This document shows, in pieces, positions 28,890-38,873 of a stretch of 64,000 bases of DNA (the first letter of the stretch is position 1; each line of letters starts with the position of its first letter). The position numbers were made by a program, and so were the translations under genes. The DNA is from Phanerochaete sordida (Eukaryota > Basidiomycota > Agaricomycetes > Polyporales > Phanerochaetaceae). Under the pieces are notes generated by a model, which was not told the DNA's origin, searched no databases, and saw only the letters and a list, made by a program, of their open reading frames with translations. Where the stretch lies: positions 31,982 to 95,981 of the forward strand of contig BPQB01000110.1 in assembly GCA_019973155.2 (NCBI GenBank), written 5' to 3'.

Positions 28890-31800
28890 GCTGGCAGCGC
28901 GTTGGAGCGTCGGCGAAGGGGACCGCCACCGGGTCCTGCTGTGGGGAGGAATGGATCAGCGAACGTGTCGCAGACAGGCGTGGACGGACGGAGAGAGTGC
29001 GCAGGTCAAGCGGGTAGTCATACGGGTCGACGTCGGGGAACTGGCTGCTGGAGTCACTCACGTAAGGATTGGACGAGCGTACCTTCTTAGACCGCTGGCG
29101 CCCGCGCCCCGATCCTTGAGCGCGCCGCTTCCTGTCCGTATCGATAACGGGAGGCGGAACAGGCGGCGGAGGTCGGCGGTGAACTGTTGGCTCAGGCGGT
29201 GGCATGGGAGCTGCATGGAATGCGCCTTGCAAAGGGATCGTGGCGGTGGCTGGCGCACGCTGAGGGGCCGGACGAGGACGCGGGTCGGTAGTCTGGTGCG
29301 GCGGGCCGTGCGCCAGGGCGTAGTTGCGCGGTCCGGCGCCGGTCGGGGCTTGCATCGTAGCGTGGGCCATTCGTGCGCTGGTCAGAAGCCACTGGGCAAT
29401 GTCGATACCCTGCGGTAGGTCGGGAATCACCTGGGCCGGCCGAGGGCCATTGCTACGAGCAGCGTTGGTGGCAGGCATCGGTGGTGACGGAGGGCGGGAG
29501 AGCATGACGACGTCGTCGTCGACGGTAGGAGGCGGCTGCGGAATGTCGCGGGACCGAGCCTTCTTCTGTTTGGCCTCGTCGACAGAGTCGAGCGGAAAGA
29601 TGTCGGAGACGTCGTCAGGCAGGACGCGCTGACTCGGGGCCGCCGATCGTAGAGCCTGAGGGGATGCCGCCAACAGGCCTCGTACGGCGTCGCGTTCTTG
29701 CGGCGTCAGCGTAGCCATGGCGGCCTTGACCTCGCCCTGGGTGGTGCTCACAACAGGAGTGGTCTTGCGCGCGATATCCAGCTTAGACGGCCGTGCCGAG
29801 GTGGTGGCTTCTTCCAAAGGAGGCGGGCCCTCTGATGAGGCCTCCTGAGGACGGCGTGTCAGCATGTGGTCGTCAGGTACAGGACCCATCGGACTCACAG
29901 AGGGTGCCGGCGCAGGGACGGCGCGCAGTTCGGTGGACGCGTCAACATAGTCGTCGTCGCCCAACTCCGGAGAGTAGGCGCGGGACTCAGGCGACACGCC
30001 GCTCGGTCCAGACTCCTTGGGAGCGGGGATGTCGTAACCCAGGATCTTCGCTGACTCGGGTGGTGGGCCGTTCGTCCTGCGGGCCATCTGCGTCGCCTTC
30101 GTGGCGATGTGCAGCGTGCGAGAACTTCCGGCCTGGCGGTCGGTGACAATGCGCACTGGCGCAGGCACAGGTGAGGGCGCGGTGACTGCAGCCCTGGCGG
30201 CGTCCTTGATCTCGTTGCGCATTTCGGTGAGGATGGCGGCGGCAACGTCATTGGTGAAAAGGGACTCGTACAGCGCGCAGATGGCTGCACTGGACATGAT
30301 GTGGGCTGCGGGGGTGAACGGGAGGTGACGGAGCAGGGAGGGGTGCGAGAAACGGTCTTTGGCGGAGCGAATCTTCAATGCGCGCAGCGTGCCCGCGACG
30401 CACTCGACAACAGCCGGCGACTTCTTGGGGCGGATGATGAGAAAGCCGGACGTTGAGTACTCACGAGCTTGAACGCCGTCGATCGCGAGCACGCAGGCCT
30501 TCTCTACATCCTCGTCCATGACTCGCCCGTGCCCGATGAATGCGTCGTGAACGGGATCGTGGTCGAGGCGGAACAGAGTCAGCCCGCGAACGATCTCTTC
30601 GGCCCTCGCGTCGCAGCCGGGATCGTAACGCCAGCCGATAGCGGTTCTGCTGTCCATGCCGTGAACGCGAAAGGTGGAAAGCTTGTCCGGGAAGAAGGCG
30701 AATTCGAGACGAGCAGGGGCGAGAGGGGTTGCGAGGACGGGCTCCCCCGCTGCAGGTGCCTCCGGGGGGTCCCGCATAGCGGTAGCGATGCTAGAGTGTG
30801 TCGCGTTCGAGTCGAAGGGCGTTCGCAAGGTAAATCCTGGGGAGGCGAGGAACGGGGGGTGGTTTGGAACGACTGGGGAGACCGGGTGCTGAGCGTGGGC
30901 TTTTAAGTCGAAAGACCTTGAACGGCGACTGACCTTGTCCGCATAGCTGTTCGCGTATCTACTGTCCGTTGTACTCGAATACATCCGGTCGTCCTGACCT
31001 TGGCTGGTGGAGTGCGGGGATGCGATAGCACGGCCGTGAGCGCAGCGCGACTCCCCAACGCGTCTGTCGGTCACCGAGCAATCCGTCATGGGTCCTGGCA
31101 AGGCGTTATCAGTGCCGAGCTCCTCTCTGCTATAGCGTTCGAGGGTGCGCGATATCGAAGCCTCCGCATCCTGGTCGAGCTGGCGGAGGCAAATGGCGGA
31201 GTGGTACGGCTGCTGGCGCCGAGCGCGCGGCCGACGTTGATTGGCAGGCCCGCCTTTGTTTGGCTCTGTGGGTCCGCTTGATACCTCCGTCGCCGGAACC
31301 AGTTTTTCAGACCTTTCCTCTTCCTGCCACCCACGTCCATGGCCTTGGGTCCAGGTCGCCACTGCTAATACCAATGCTGGCGCGCCCGAGCCGCGCCCGT
31401 CGTTATCATGGTCTTGGCTAACGGCGCCCAGGCCGGCGGTGACGTCAAAGGGTCGTTTCAGGTGAGCCCGAGCGTCGCGAGTTTCCTCCGCATTTTGCTG
31501 ACCATGCAGACCACTTCCCCTTGCAGATTGGGCGGTGACAGCGTGACCGCCACCAGCTATGTCAGCTTGCACCTGACTGGGTTCGTCAGCCTGAGGTTGC
31601 TGAGTATGCACCAGGGCGGATTCGCTGGGGTGCAGCTCAGCCACACTCAAGCCTTCCGCGTCCGCCATTTGCTCCAAATCGCGCAAGGGGATAGTGCGCA
31701 GGGCCTCGACATCCCGTTCGAAATGCTCCCACGCCCACCGAATCTCATCGTTTTCAGATACCCATTCGAAACTCGGGGCCCGCCTTCGTGCCCGCCTGGC

Positions 31801-34800
31801 CTGGTAGCGATCCCCGATGCTCTTCAGCGTGTCGGTCAGTTTCTGCTTGTAGCGTTTCGCGATAAGAGTTCGGGCCCGCTTCCTCCGACGCTCCACTATT
31901 TGTTCTAGGTCCAGATCCATGACGTTACTCATCTGGGTAGCCAGTCGATCGATTTCACCTGGCGGGGCGACCTGAACAGTACGAGGAGCCTGCGCTGGGG
32001 TGGACTGCTCGGGGTCCTCTGCTGAGAGCCGAGGCTTCTTTGTTGGTCGGCATCCGTTCTCGCTGCCTGACCCGCACGTGTCTACCTCGTGGAGCTCACC
32101 GGGCTCGTCTTGCGCGGTCCCTTCAGCAGCGTATAGTCCCCAAACCGGGCTGGTTGGCGGGTCGGGATACCATGGCGGTGCGTCGGAGGGCTCCGGTAGG
32201 CCGCGCGATATTTTCGCTAATCCTGCCTTCCAGATTCGGCCTAATTTCCGGAGGAAACTTGACGGCACGGATGCCCGGGCCAGGCCAGTGTCGCGCCATG
32301 CTCCCGGCATGCTCGGGCTAGCGTTCTCGCCTGGTTCGTCCGTACGTTCGCTGCTGCTGCCCACCGGACTAACGGGGTCGCTGATTATCGTAGCAGTGAA
32401 TGTTCGGCTTGCTGCCTGTTTCCGCAGACCATCACCGGCCTTACTGTGGTCGCCGAACGCGCTATTTGCTTGGTCGATATAGTCCAAAATACGCGGGTCA
32501 ACGTCCGCTTCCGGCGTGACCAGCAGTTCGTAGTTTACCTCGAGGGCCTTGTTTTTGAACAGCAGGTATGTGCCGTCCAGGCGTTCATCGATGGAGACGT
32601 AATTTCCTCGTTGCCAGGGACGGCCAAGCAGCAAGTCAAACGGTGCCCTGGCCCCCACGAAGATGTTGGCCGTGGTTCGCACTCCTCCGCACGCCAAGGG
32701 AACGTCCTCGACCAACCCTTCTAACACTCCCTCTCCACCATTTGCGTCGCTCATCTTAATCGAGCACTGCACGTCCACGGGTAATGCGAGCCGCCGGCAT
32801 ACTCGTGAGCTCACGATGTTCAGTTGGGACCCCGTGTCGACGATTGCCGTAATGGGCCGTCCGTTGCACATTAACGTCATTCGGATGAGCTGACTTCGCG
32901 TTCGCGGTGAAAAGGCGGCCGTCGAAAAGATCTTAGCCATGCTGATTGGATCCTCAGTCGTCTCCGTCCAGCGTACCGCCGCGGCCGTTTCGTAGCCGTC
33001 CAACTTGTCGGTGCGGTCCGCTTTTGCCGACTTTGGCCGGATAACGTCTTGCACCTGGGTGGCCATGTCTCGCGACACCGCCAGCAACTCTCCAATTCCC
33101 AGGGTAATGGGCGTGCTCAGGATTTTCTGAAGTACGTCCGTCGGCTTGACCTTGAGCTGAATGTCTGATCTCCGTGGCTGCCGCTTCTCTCCATCTTCTC
33201 GGCTGACCGGTTTGACGTTTTCCTTATCAGCCCCATCGTCCGGGAGCGCAGATGTCTTTGCTTTGGGTTCGGGTGAGTGACCGGCAGGTATACTGTCATC
33301 TTCCATAATTTGATCGTCGTCCATAGGGTCAAATACCGTAACTGGGCGCTTTGTGACGGGTACCGGTACTGCTGTCGGTACCAGAGGCGGCCCGCCGCGT
33401 TTGTCAGCTTCCTTACTCCTCCCCTTCTCCTGTCGTTTCTCCTTTCTTAGCTTGTTTGAATACTCATACTCCTTCTCCATCCTTTCTCTGCGCGCGGTAG
33501 TCGTGGTTCGTCGTGGCCGGTCGGCTCCAATGCCCAATGCTTCTGGAATCTCCCCCTCATCACCTTCGTCAGTGGTGTACCCGTAACCATATAACGCCAG
33601 TTCGTCTTCCCAGTCCATCGCACAAGCATAACTCTCATCCGTAACTCCTTCCAGCACGGTGTAGTAGTTCGCCTGAGAAAAGGGTGTGCCGGTCTTAAGC
33701 ATACGCGCTATTGCTTGAGCTAATGGCTCGTCAAAAGCCCGGGAGATCGCTTCCCCTCCCTTCATGACGAACCGTCCATCGGCGTCTCGCACAATGGCAC
33801 CTTGCTTCAGGTAGTCCTGGATTTGGCCGCACGACACCATGTTATGCTCTAACGACCCGCATCCGTAGCAGCGTCTCTCCTCGCGTCGTGCCGGCGGCGG
33901 GTTATCCATGTGCGGCGGGGGCTGTCGCGCGAAGCTACGGGCTGGCGGCGGCGCGACCGACGGTCTCCGCTGTACTACGGGTGACGGAACGATGTCCCGA
34001 ACCATCGAGTTCAGCGTGCAGGCCCGAAAATACGTCGCCGCGTATGCCGGATCGTCCACCGCCATGCGTCCTAAACGCGTGATCAGCTCCTCTACTTCTT
34101 GATCGCTTTCGGAGGGTCCCTGTCGCGGCGGGTCTGTTGGTCGCTTCGGCATTTTGCTGCGCTGGGCTTTCGTAGGTCCGTCCCCTTCATCCGAGCTGCC
34201 CCGTGATTCGCTTTCACGGTATTCCTGGAAACTAACCTTTCGTCGCCTTCCTTTGTCGTGCTTCGGAGCTGGCGGTCGTCTTTTCCCGGCATGCGAAACC
34301 CGTGCCTCTGTTCGGTGCTTCGGTGATAGGTCCGCTTCGTCTTCCGTTGCAGCGCGCTCCCCGTTCGAGTCACCGGAGTCATTTTCCCCAGAGTCGCTGG
34401 TTTCCGTGCTGCTGTTATCTTCTTCGTCCGACGGCATCCTTTCTAAGTCAAAGCGGTCCCGACTGAGTAGCGATTCCGCGGCGACGCATATCATCGAGAT
34501 GGTAAACGGATCCTTGGTTGCATGCTGCGGGTTCCGGATAAGAATGCGGTCCTCAAGCTTCTGCCGAAATGTGTTGGGGATACCCTTCCAGAAAAAGAAA
34601 TTGGCGTCTGTGTCTGTAATCTTCTGTTCTCGCCGCAGCCATCCAACAATGCGTATAAAGCCCCGGTTGTATCGGTTCCAGTCCTCCAGGTCGCGGATCT
34701 TCTTCTGCCGCATCTTTCGGACGTATAACTCGACGTCGTTGAGCCGATACCGACGGGTTTCTCGGTCTGCTTCGTAATATTTTCTCATATCCTTCTTAAA

Positions 34801-35154
34801 ATCTGCCCATTGGTTGTTGGTGAACGCGGGGAGCCCTTCGAGCACTTCCCGAACACTCCTTGAACAATACTGCGATATATTTTCTATCTTCTCTTGACTA
34901 GTCACCAGTCGGTACTTGGTGCACAGCCGCTCATAATGTTGGAGAAAGCGGTCGACGTCGGAATACTTGCCGGTAAAGCGCTGAGGCGCCCCCGGGGTGT
35001 CAGGAAGTGGAAGATCGGCTGCTGAAAGGGTAGTCATATAAAGTACCTGCGACGCTGATTCTCGCTGAGGAGGTGTGGACGAGCTTCTTCTGCCTGACGG
35101 TCTTCCTTGGGCCGGGCCGATGGGAATGCTGTTCACGACTTTCTCTGCAGTCAT
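28081..35154 (-). CDS. Gypsy Gag-protease ORF with very long C-terminal extension
   Basis: 2357 codons from ATG at 35154. Residues about 50-260: capsid-like Gag (FTGKYSDVDRFLQHYE, LEGLPAFTNNQWADFKKDM). At residues 429-442 there is a zinc knuckle CX2CX4HX4C (CYGCGSLEHNMVSC). Aspartic protease with DTGS at residues 773-776 (32827-32838) and later FDLLLGRPW. A basic coiled region follows near residues 1090-1140. The remaining 1200 or so residues match nothing I recognise: a globular-looking segment near 1480-1620 (FAFFPDKLSTFRVHG, IGWRYDPGCDARAEE), a long Pro/Ser-rich linker, a bipartite basic cluster RKRRAQGSGRGRQRSKK resembling a nuclear import signal, and a helical C-terminus. No stop interrupts it, so it is probably translated, perhaps as a polyprotein. 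Confidence 0.9.
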   Translation of the reverse strand: MTAEKVVNSIPIGPAQGRPSGRRSSSTPPQRESASQVLYMTTLSAADLPLPDTPGAPQRFTGKYSDVDRFLQHYERLCTKYRLVTSQEKIENISQYCSRSVREVLEGLPAFTNNQWADFKKDMRKYYEADRETRRYRLNDVELYVRKMRQKKIRDLEDWNRYNRGFIRIVGWLRREQKITDTDANFFFWKGIPNTFRQKLEDRILIRNPQHATKDPFTISMICVAAESLLSRDRFDLERMPSDEEDNSSTETSDSGENDSGDSNGERAATEDEADLSPKHRTEARVSHAGKRRPPAPKHDKGRRRKVSFQEYRESESRGSSDEGDGPTKAQRSKMPKRPTDPPRQGPSESDQEVEELITRLGRMAVDDPAYAATYFRACTLNSMVRDIVPSPVVQRRPSVAPPPARSFARQPPPHMDNPPPARREERRCYGCGSLEHNMVSCGQIQDYLKQGAIVRDADGRFVMKGGEAISRAFDEPLAQAIARMLKTGTPFSQANYYTVLEGVTDESYACAMDWEDELALYGYGYTTDEGDEGEIPEALGIGADRPRRTTTTARRERMEKEYEYSNKLRKEKRQEKGRSKEADKRGGPPLVPTAVPVPVTKRPVTVFDPMDDDQIMEDDSIPAGHSPEPKAKTSALPDDGADKENVKPVSREDGEKRQPRRSDIQLKVKPTDVLQKILSTPITLGIGELLAVSRDMATQVQDVIRPKSAKADRTDKLDGYETAAAVRWTETTEDPISMAKIFSTAAFSPRTRSQLIRMTLMCNGRPITAIVDTGSQLNIVSSRVCRRLALPVDVQCSIKMSDANGGEGVLEGLVEDVPLACGGVRTTANIFVGARAPFDLLLGRPWQRGNYVSIDERLDGTYLLFKNKALEVNYELLVTPEADVDPRILDYIDQANSAFGDHSKAGDGLRKQAASRTFTATIISDPVSPVGSSSERTDEPGENASPSMPGAWRDTGLARASVPSSFLRKLGRIWKAGLAKISRGLPEPSDAPPWYPDPPTSPVWGLYAAEGTAQDEPGELHEVDTCGSGSENGCRPTKKPRLSAEDPEQSTPAQAPRTVQVAPPGEIDRLATQMSNVMDLDLEQIVERRRKRARTLIAKRYKQKLTDTLKSIGDRYQARRARRRAPSFEWVSENDEIRWAWEHFERDVEALRTIPLRDLEQMADAEGLSVAELHPSESALVHTQQPQADEPSQVQADIAGGGHAVTAQSARGSGLHGQQNAEETRDARAHLKRPFDVTAGLGAVSQDHDNDGRGSGAPALVLAVATWTQGHGRGWQEEERSEKLVPATEVSSGPTEPNKGGPANQRRPRARRQQPYHSAICLRQLDQDAEASISRTLERYSREELGTDNALPGPMTDCSVTDRRVGESRCAHGRAIASPHSTSQGQDDRMYSSTTDSRYANSYADKVSRRSRSFDLKAHAQHPVSPVVPNHPPFLASPGFTLRTPFDSNATHSSIATAMRDPPEAPAAGEPVLATPLAPARLEFAFFPDKLSTFRVHGMDSRTAIGWRYDPGCDARAEEIVRGLTLFRLDHDPVHDAFIGHGRVMDEDVEKACVLAIDGVQAREYSTSGFLIIRPKKSPAVVECVAGTLRALKIRSAKDRFSHPSLLRHLPFTPAAHIMSSAAICALYESLFTNDVAAAILTEMRNEIKDAARAAVTAPSPVPAPVRIVTDRQAGSSRTLHIATKATQMARRTNGPPPESAKILGYDIPAPKESGPSGVSPESRAYSPELGDDDYVDASTELRAVPAPAPSVSPMGPVPDDHMLTRRPQEASSEGPPPLEEATTSARPSKLDIARKTTPVVSTTQGEVKAAMATLTPQERDAVRGLLAASPQALRSAAPSQRVLPDDVSDIFPLDSVDEAKQKKARSRDIPQPPPTVDDDVVMLSRPPSPPMPATNAARSNGPRPAQVIPDLPQGIDIAQWLLTSARMAHATMQAPTGAGPRNYALAHGPPHQTTDPRPRPAPQRAPATATIPLQGAFHAAPMPPPEPTVHRRPPPPVPPPVIDTDRKRRAQGSGRGRQRSKKVRSSNPYVSDSSSQFPDVDPYDYPLDLRTLSVRPRLSATRSLIHSSPQQDPVAVPFADAPTRCQLGAPATIMGPTPTRGATAVYHAMVAAPRHPDTPRPSLAAPAFDAHTLRTADIGRYATAPVPSAPRLVDAVKPSLSAFPLAADIFVTEQRPPARSMSFRVEGSPAHLPRTYPALVMPRDAALYQRTEDAATAIFNRRLAAFSTVMAELALLQCEPSGHVATFLHRVLVEVPGSLLWADCFIPPADNVGNPLLFPAELMATRIARNYWHLRGSQTEYTRRRAAATGDLLRMYDIPRTDLDSIYLLRSSGRLGAAFYMPGSLVPDVYHPHRN

Positions 35155-35180
35155 CGACTAACTTCAACGCAGGTCCGGTG

Positions 35181-35198
35181 CCCTCGCGGTGGGCTCCA
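35181..35198 (-). other. candidate primer-binding site
   Basis: Minus strand TGGAGCCCACCGCGAGGG begins 4 nt inside the 5' LTR. Starting with TGG it could pair with a tRNA 3' CCA end. The tRNA was not identified. Confidence 0.5.
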
Positions 35199-35202
35199 CT
35201 TA

Positions 35203-35830
35203 TGTCAGACAGGAACTGGGTGAGGGGGATAGAAGCGTCCGCCAGGACAGCGGACGCGGCGCGCTAAGTTCCTCCGAGGTTCACTGGTCCCTCAATGGAC
35301 GAGCTGTCTCGGTTGTTCGATATGCGAGGGACGCGAGGCGAGGCGAAGTTATTGGCGAGACGAGACGACCTGGCGGTCGTCGGGAGTGCAGAGCAGTAGG
35401 TATGCGCGACGCGAAGACCGGGCCGGGAAATCTGGAACGATGAAGACCGTACCGTCGCTGGATTCTCGTGCTAACTCCTCGGACGTGTTCCGAGGGTGCG
35501 CAACCAAGAAAAGGGCAGCTTCGTGTGATTTCTCGGAAGTGGGCTACGTGGACATGACTCGTAACTACGACTATCCTGTCTACATATACACGACGCGTTT
35601 GTTCCTATTTGTCTCTCGTGGAGCGGTCGTCCTGAGGCAGTGCACTCCGCTATTCCTCCGTGCGTACTGCCATGTGGTGCGGCTAAGGCTGTGTACGCAG
35701 CCTTTTTGGGGCCGCGGAGGCTGTGCGCGCGCCTTCGTGGCGCGTTCGGGACTTACCGTCCACGCGACTGCGTTGGGTATGTTTGTCACCCGCAGATCTA
35801 GTTCGTCTCATCCAGAGTCCGGGCGTGACA
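35203..35830 (-). repeat. 5' LTR
   Basis: 628 bp, the same as 23095-23722 as far as I can read. Carries the element's promoter by position. Confidence 0.95.
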
Positions 35831-35834
35831 CCAT
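35831..35834. repeat. target-site duplication CCAT, right
   Basis: Matches 23091-23094. Confidence 0.7.
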
Positions 35835-36160
35835 GCAGAAAAGGTGGTGTATAGGACCAGGTACGAAGGATGGTCGCCTTTGCGCCCATTGGTTCGATAT
35901 CTAACGACACAGGATAATATAGCCATTGCTTCACATTGCTGAGCAAGACAATGCACGAGACACTACCATGATTGCAACAACGCCATGTGTGCTCTAGGTT
36001 ATGACGAGCGGGATCATGGGACACCGCCCAGACCGGCCCACATCCCATCGATAGCTCCTCGACGCCTTCTCGAATGTCTTCGGCGTCGGTCGCTGGGAAC
36101 GATGCGCCCGAAGGATGCGCAGAAGTACCCTCCTGACAAAGGTGTGCTATGTCTCAACGG
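35835..36160 (+). repeat. non-coding block R (left-arm copy)
   Basis: Inverted, diverged copy of about 53640-53990. Shared landmarks: GGTTCGATATCT, CATTGCTGAGCAAGACAATGCA, TATGACGAGCGGGATCATGG, CACCGCCCAGACCGGCC and TGACAAAGG-GTG-TATGTCT. No coding potential recognised. Before the Gypsy insertion it joined directly to the P4 upstream region. Confidence 0.85.
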
Positions 36161-36240
36161 AGATGAACGGAGGAACTGCCGCATGCGTACTTATAAGAAG
36201 CGGGATCGACCGTCAGACTGACTTTCTGTTAGTACCGACT

Positions 36241-38487
36241 ATGGCCAGTCGCAGGATCTTCACGTCATTCGCTGACCTCAGGTCGGAATATGACTTTGTC
36301 ATTGTCGGCGGTATGTGACCAGCGCCGTAAACCTTGCAATCGCACTCACACATACGCCGAATCCAGCTGGTATCGGCGGCAGCGTCCTCGCGAACCGCCT
36401 CAGCGAAGACCCGTCTGTCAGCGTCCTAGTCATTGAGGCGGGCGGCGAGTACGTACCTCATCATTCACAACACATGGGATACACCGTGACAGCGCCCCAC
36501 TGGCAGCGAGTCCAATAATCCGCAGATGCAGGTCCCCTTCATGGGCGTGCGCCTGCCCGGCGGGCCTGCAGACTGGAAGTTCGCCTCCACTCCGCAGAAA
36601 GGCTTGGAAGATCGCCAGATTGCTTGCGCGCGAGGCAAGGCCCTCGGAGGCACCACTCGCATCAGTGAGTGCCTTGCGCTTGAATCCTGCGTGGAGCACG
36701 GAAGGCTGACTTCGCGCAGACCTGATGACCTGGAACAATGGCGGGGCCGAGCTGTGGGACAGCTGGGCGAAGATCACGAAAAACGAGGGTTGGGGCTGGA
36801 AGAGCGCGAGGAGCTATTACAAGAAGGTATGTTCCGCCTCTTAGGCTTCGATCAGATGGCTTTTTATCGCTTTCCGTAGGTGTGCCATCTCGTGCCACCA
36901 GCAGATGGACGCGACACGCACGGGTTCGTCGCGCCCTCTGCGCACGGAGATGGTCCTGTAGCAGTCAGCGTTCCTGGTCATCCGACCGCGCTCGACAAGC
37001 TGGTGTTCGACGCGCTTGACGACCTCGGCGGGACGTGGGCCTTCAACATCGATTTCAACGCTGGAACGTGTCTCGGGACAGGTGCTCCTTCTGCTTGTAT
37101 GCTTGAAAGAATGAGTCTGACAGCCATGATCAGGATATATGCAGTCTTCAATCGGAAATGGAGAGCGCAGTGACGCCGCTTCTGCCTACCTCTATCCTGC
37201 TTCGACCCGCCCGAACGTGGACATTCTAGTGAATGCACAGGTCACAAGGCTTGTACCCGTCTCTGGGATCCAGCCGCCGGACTTCCGTACAGTCGAGATG
37301 GCACAGTCATCGGAGGGTACGTGCGCTCCACCCATTCTTGACGCACTTGGCGCTGACGGCAAGGTACATGACCAGGCCCTAGACACACCATCACAGCTAC
37401 CAAGGAAGTCATCCTCGCCGCCGGCGTCATTGGATCGCCTCAGATCCTCCAGCTCTCAGGGATCGGCCCGCCCGACCTGCTCTCCTCCCATAACATCCCC
37501 GTAATCGTCGCGAACCCTGCCGTGGGCGCGAACTACCAGGAGCACGTCACCGTCGGGCTGCACTTTGAAGTCAACTCGACCGACACCTGGGACACCGTCC
37601 TGCGCGACCCCGAGGCGACAAACGCCGCGCTCGCGCTCTGGAAGGAGAAGCGGCAGGGCCTGTTCGTGAACTCGCCTGCGAACACGCATAGCTTTGTGAG
37701 GCTGAGGGACGATAACCCCATTTTTGAGGAGCACCCTGACCCGGCGGCTGGGCCACGGTCGGCACACTTGGAGGTTATCTACTGCGTAGGTTGTCTAGTA
37801 TGCTCATGAAATTTGAGCCTGACCAGGTTTGTAGAATGGGTTCGCACCCTTCGGCGGCGCGCCACCACCTACGTCCGGAAACTACATGACGGTGCTCACG
37901 AGTCTCGTCTCCCCGATGTCCCGTACGCCGCGTCCCCCTCCCGACCTGATGCCCCTCTGACCACGCCCACAGGCGGCACCCTGCGCATCGCCTCGCGCGA
38001 CCCCTTCGCCGCACCACACATCGACCCCGCGCTGCTCACGCACCCCTTCGACGTGGCCGCGATGACGCAGGCGGTGACGAACGCGCTCTGGCTCACGGGC
38101 GCGACGCCGTTCAAGCGCTACGTGCGGGGCCCCGTCGGGCCCGCCGCGCGCCTGCACGGGCACGACGACGCGAAGGCCGCGTTCGTGCGCGAGCACGCAC
38201 GGACGATGAACCACCCGTGCGGGACGTGCGCGATGGCGGCTGATGAGGACGCGAGCGAGGGTGTTGTGGACGCGAAGCTGCGGGTGGAGGGCGTGCGGGG
38301 CCTGAGGGTCGTCGATGCGTCGGTCTTCGTGAGTATCTCGCTAGGTTTGTTCTGCAGACGTATACGCAGATCTGACGGAGGTGTCGTACAGCCTACAATT
38401 CCGAACTGCCACATCCAGGCCGTCATCTACATCGTCGCCGAGCGCGCCGCGGATCTCATAAAGACACAGCACGGGTTGGCGAAATGA
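36241..38487 (+). CDS. GMC oxidoreductase (FAD-dependent, aryl-alcohol/glucose oxidase family)
   Basis: Ten exons: 36241-36310, 36367-36452, 36526-36664, 36720-36826, 36880-37081, 37134-37316, 37376-37785, 37835-37922, 37973-38328 and 38392-38487. They sum to 1737 nt, an open frame of 578 aa, the usual family length. The FAD-binding Rossmann motif is FVIVGAGIGGSVLANRL near residues 18-34. GMC signature 1 lies around ARGKALGGTTRINLMTWNNG. GMC signature 2 is LAAGVIGSPQILQLSGIG. The substrate-side C-terminal domain includes SPMSRGTLRIASRDP. The two active-site positions are His in MNHPCGT and His in PNCHIQAV. No signal peptide is visible, so an intracellular product is likely. The substrate cannot be told from sequence. 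Present only in the left arm of the inverted duplication. Confidence 0.85.
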
Positions 38488-38873
38488 ACGCCTGCCCTGG
38501 CCAGATGGACGAGATGGCAACATGTGCAAAATGCTCACTGAGGTTAAATGCACAGCCCCGAACGCCACAATGCCGCGACACGATTGAACGTTGATACGGA
38601 GCTGCACCGCAACAACACCGACAGGAGATTAAGGGTTCTATGGGTTCAATACGATTGTATAGCCTGCATGTGTCCAATACGACTAGGTCCTGATTCCGGC
38701 CAGCGATATAGTCTCTTACATCTAATCCTCCCGCCCTACATCGTTTCTACGAACGTTCTATTGAATAATGGTGCCGTTACACGATTTTACAGAATAAACT
38801 AGACCAGAGTATCGCTGCATAGGGCATTCAAGTTCGTCAGCAGTCAGACAACAAACACGCCCTACCTCCCATC
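38488..38873. other. intergenic between convergent genes
   Basis: 386 bp between the 3' ends of the GMC and DUF6534 genes. No feature recognised. Confidence 0.5.

Larger units (their letters stand above)
23095..35830 (-). mobile_element. full-length Gypsy (Ty3-type) LTR retrotransposon, 12.7 kb
   Basis: LTRs 23095-23722 and 35203-35830, both 628 bp, start TGTCA and end TGACA. I saw no difference between them when reading both in full. The element is on the minus strand, so its 5' LTR is the right one. Order from 5': LTR, primer-binding site candidate, a long ORF with Gag zinc knuckle and protease plus a large extension, then the reverse transcriptase-RNase H-integrase ORF, polypurine tract, LTR. 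Protease before RT and integrase after RNase H is the Gypsy order. Flanks carry CCAT on both sides. The long ORFs are uninterrupted, so the copy looks young and possibly active. At 12.7 kb it is roughly twice a typical fungal Gypsy element, mainly because of the extension of the first ORF. Confidence 0.95.
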
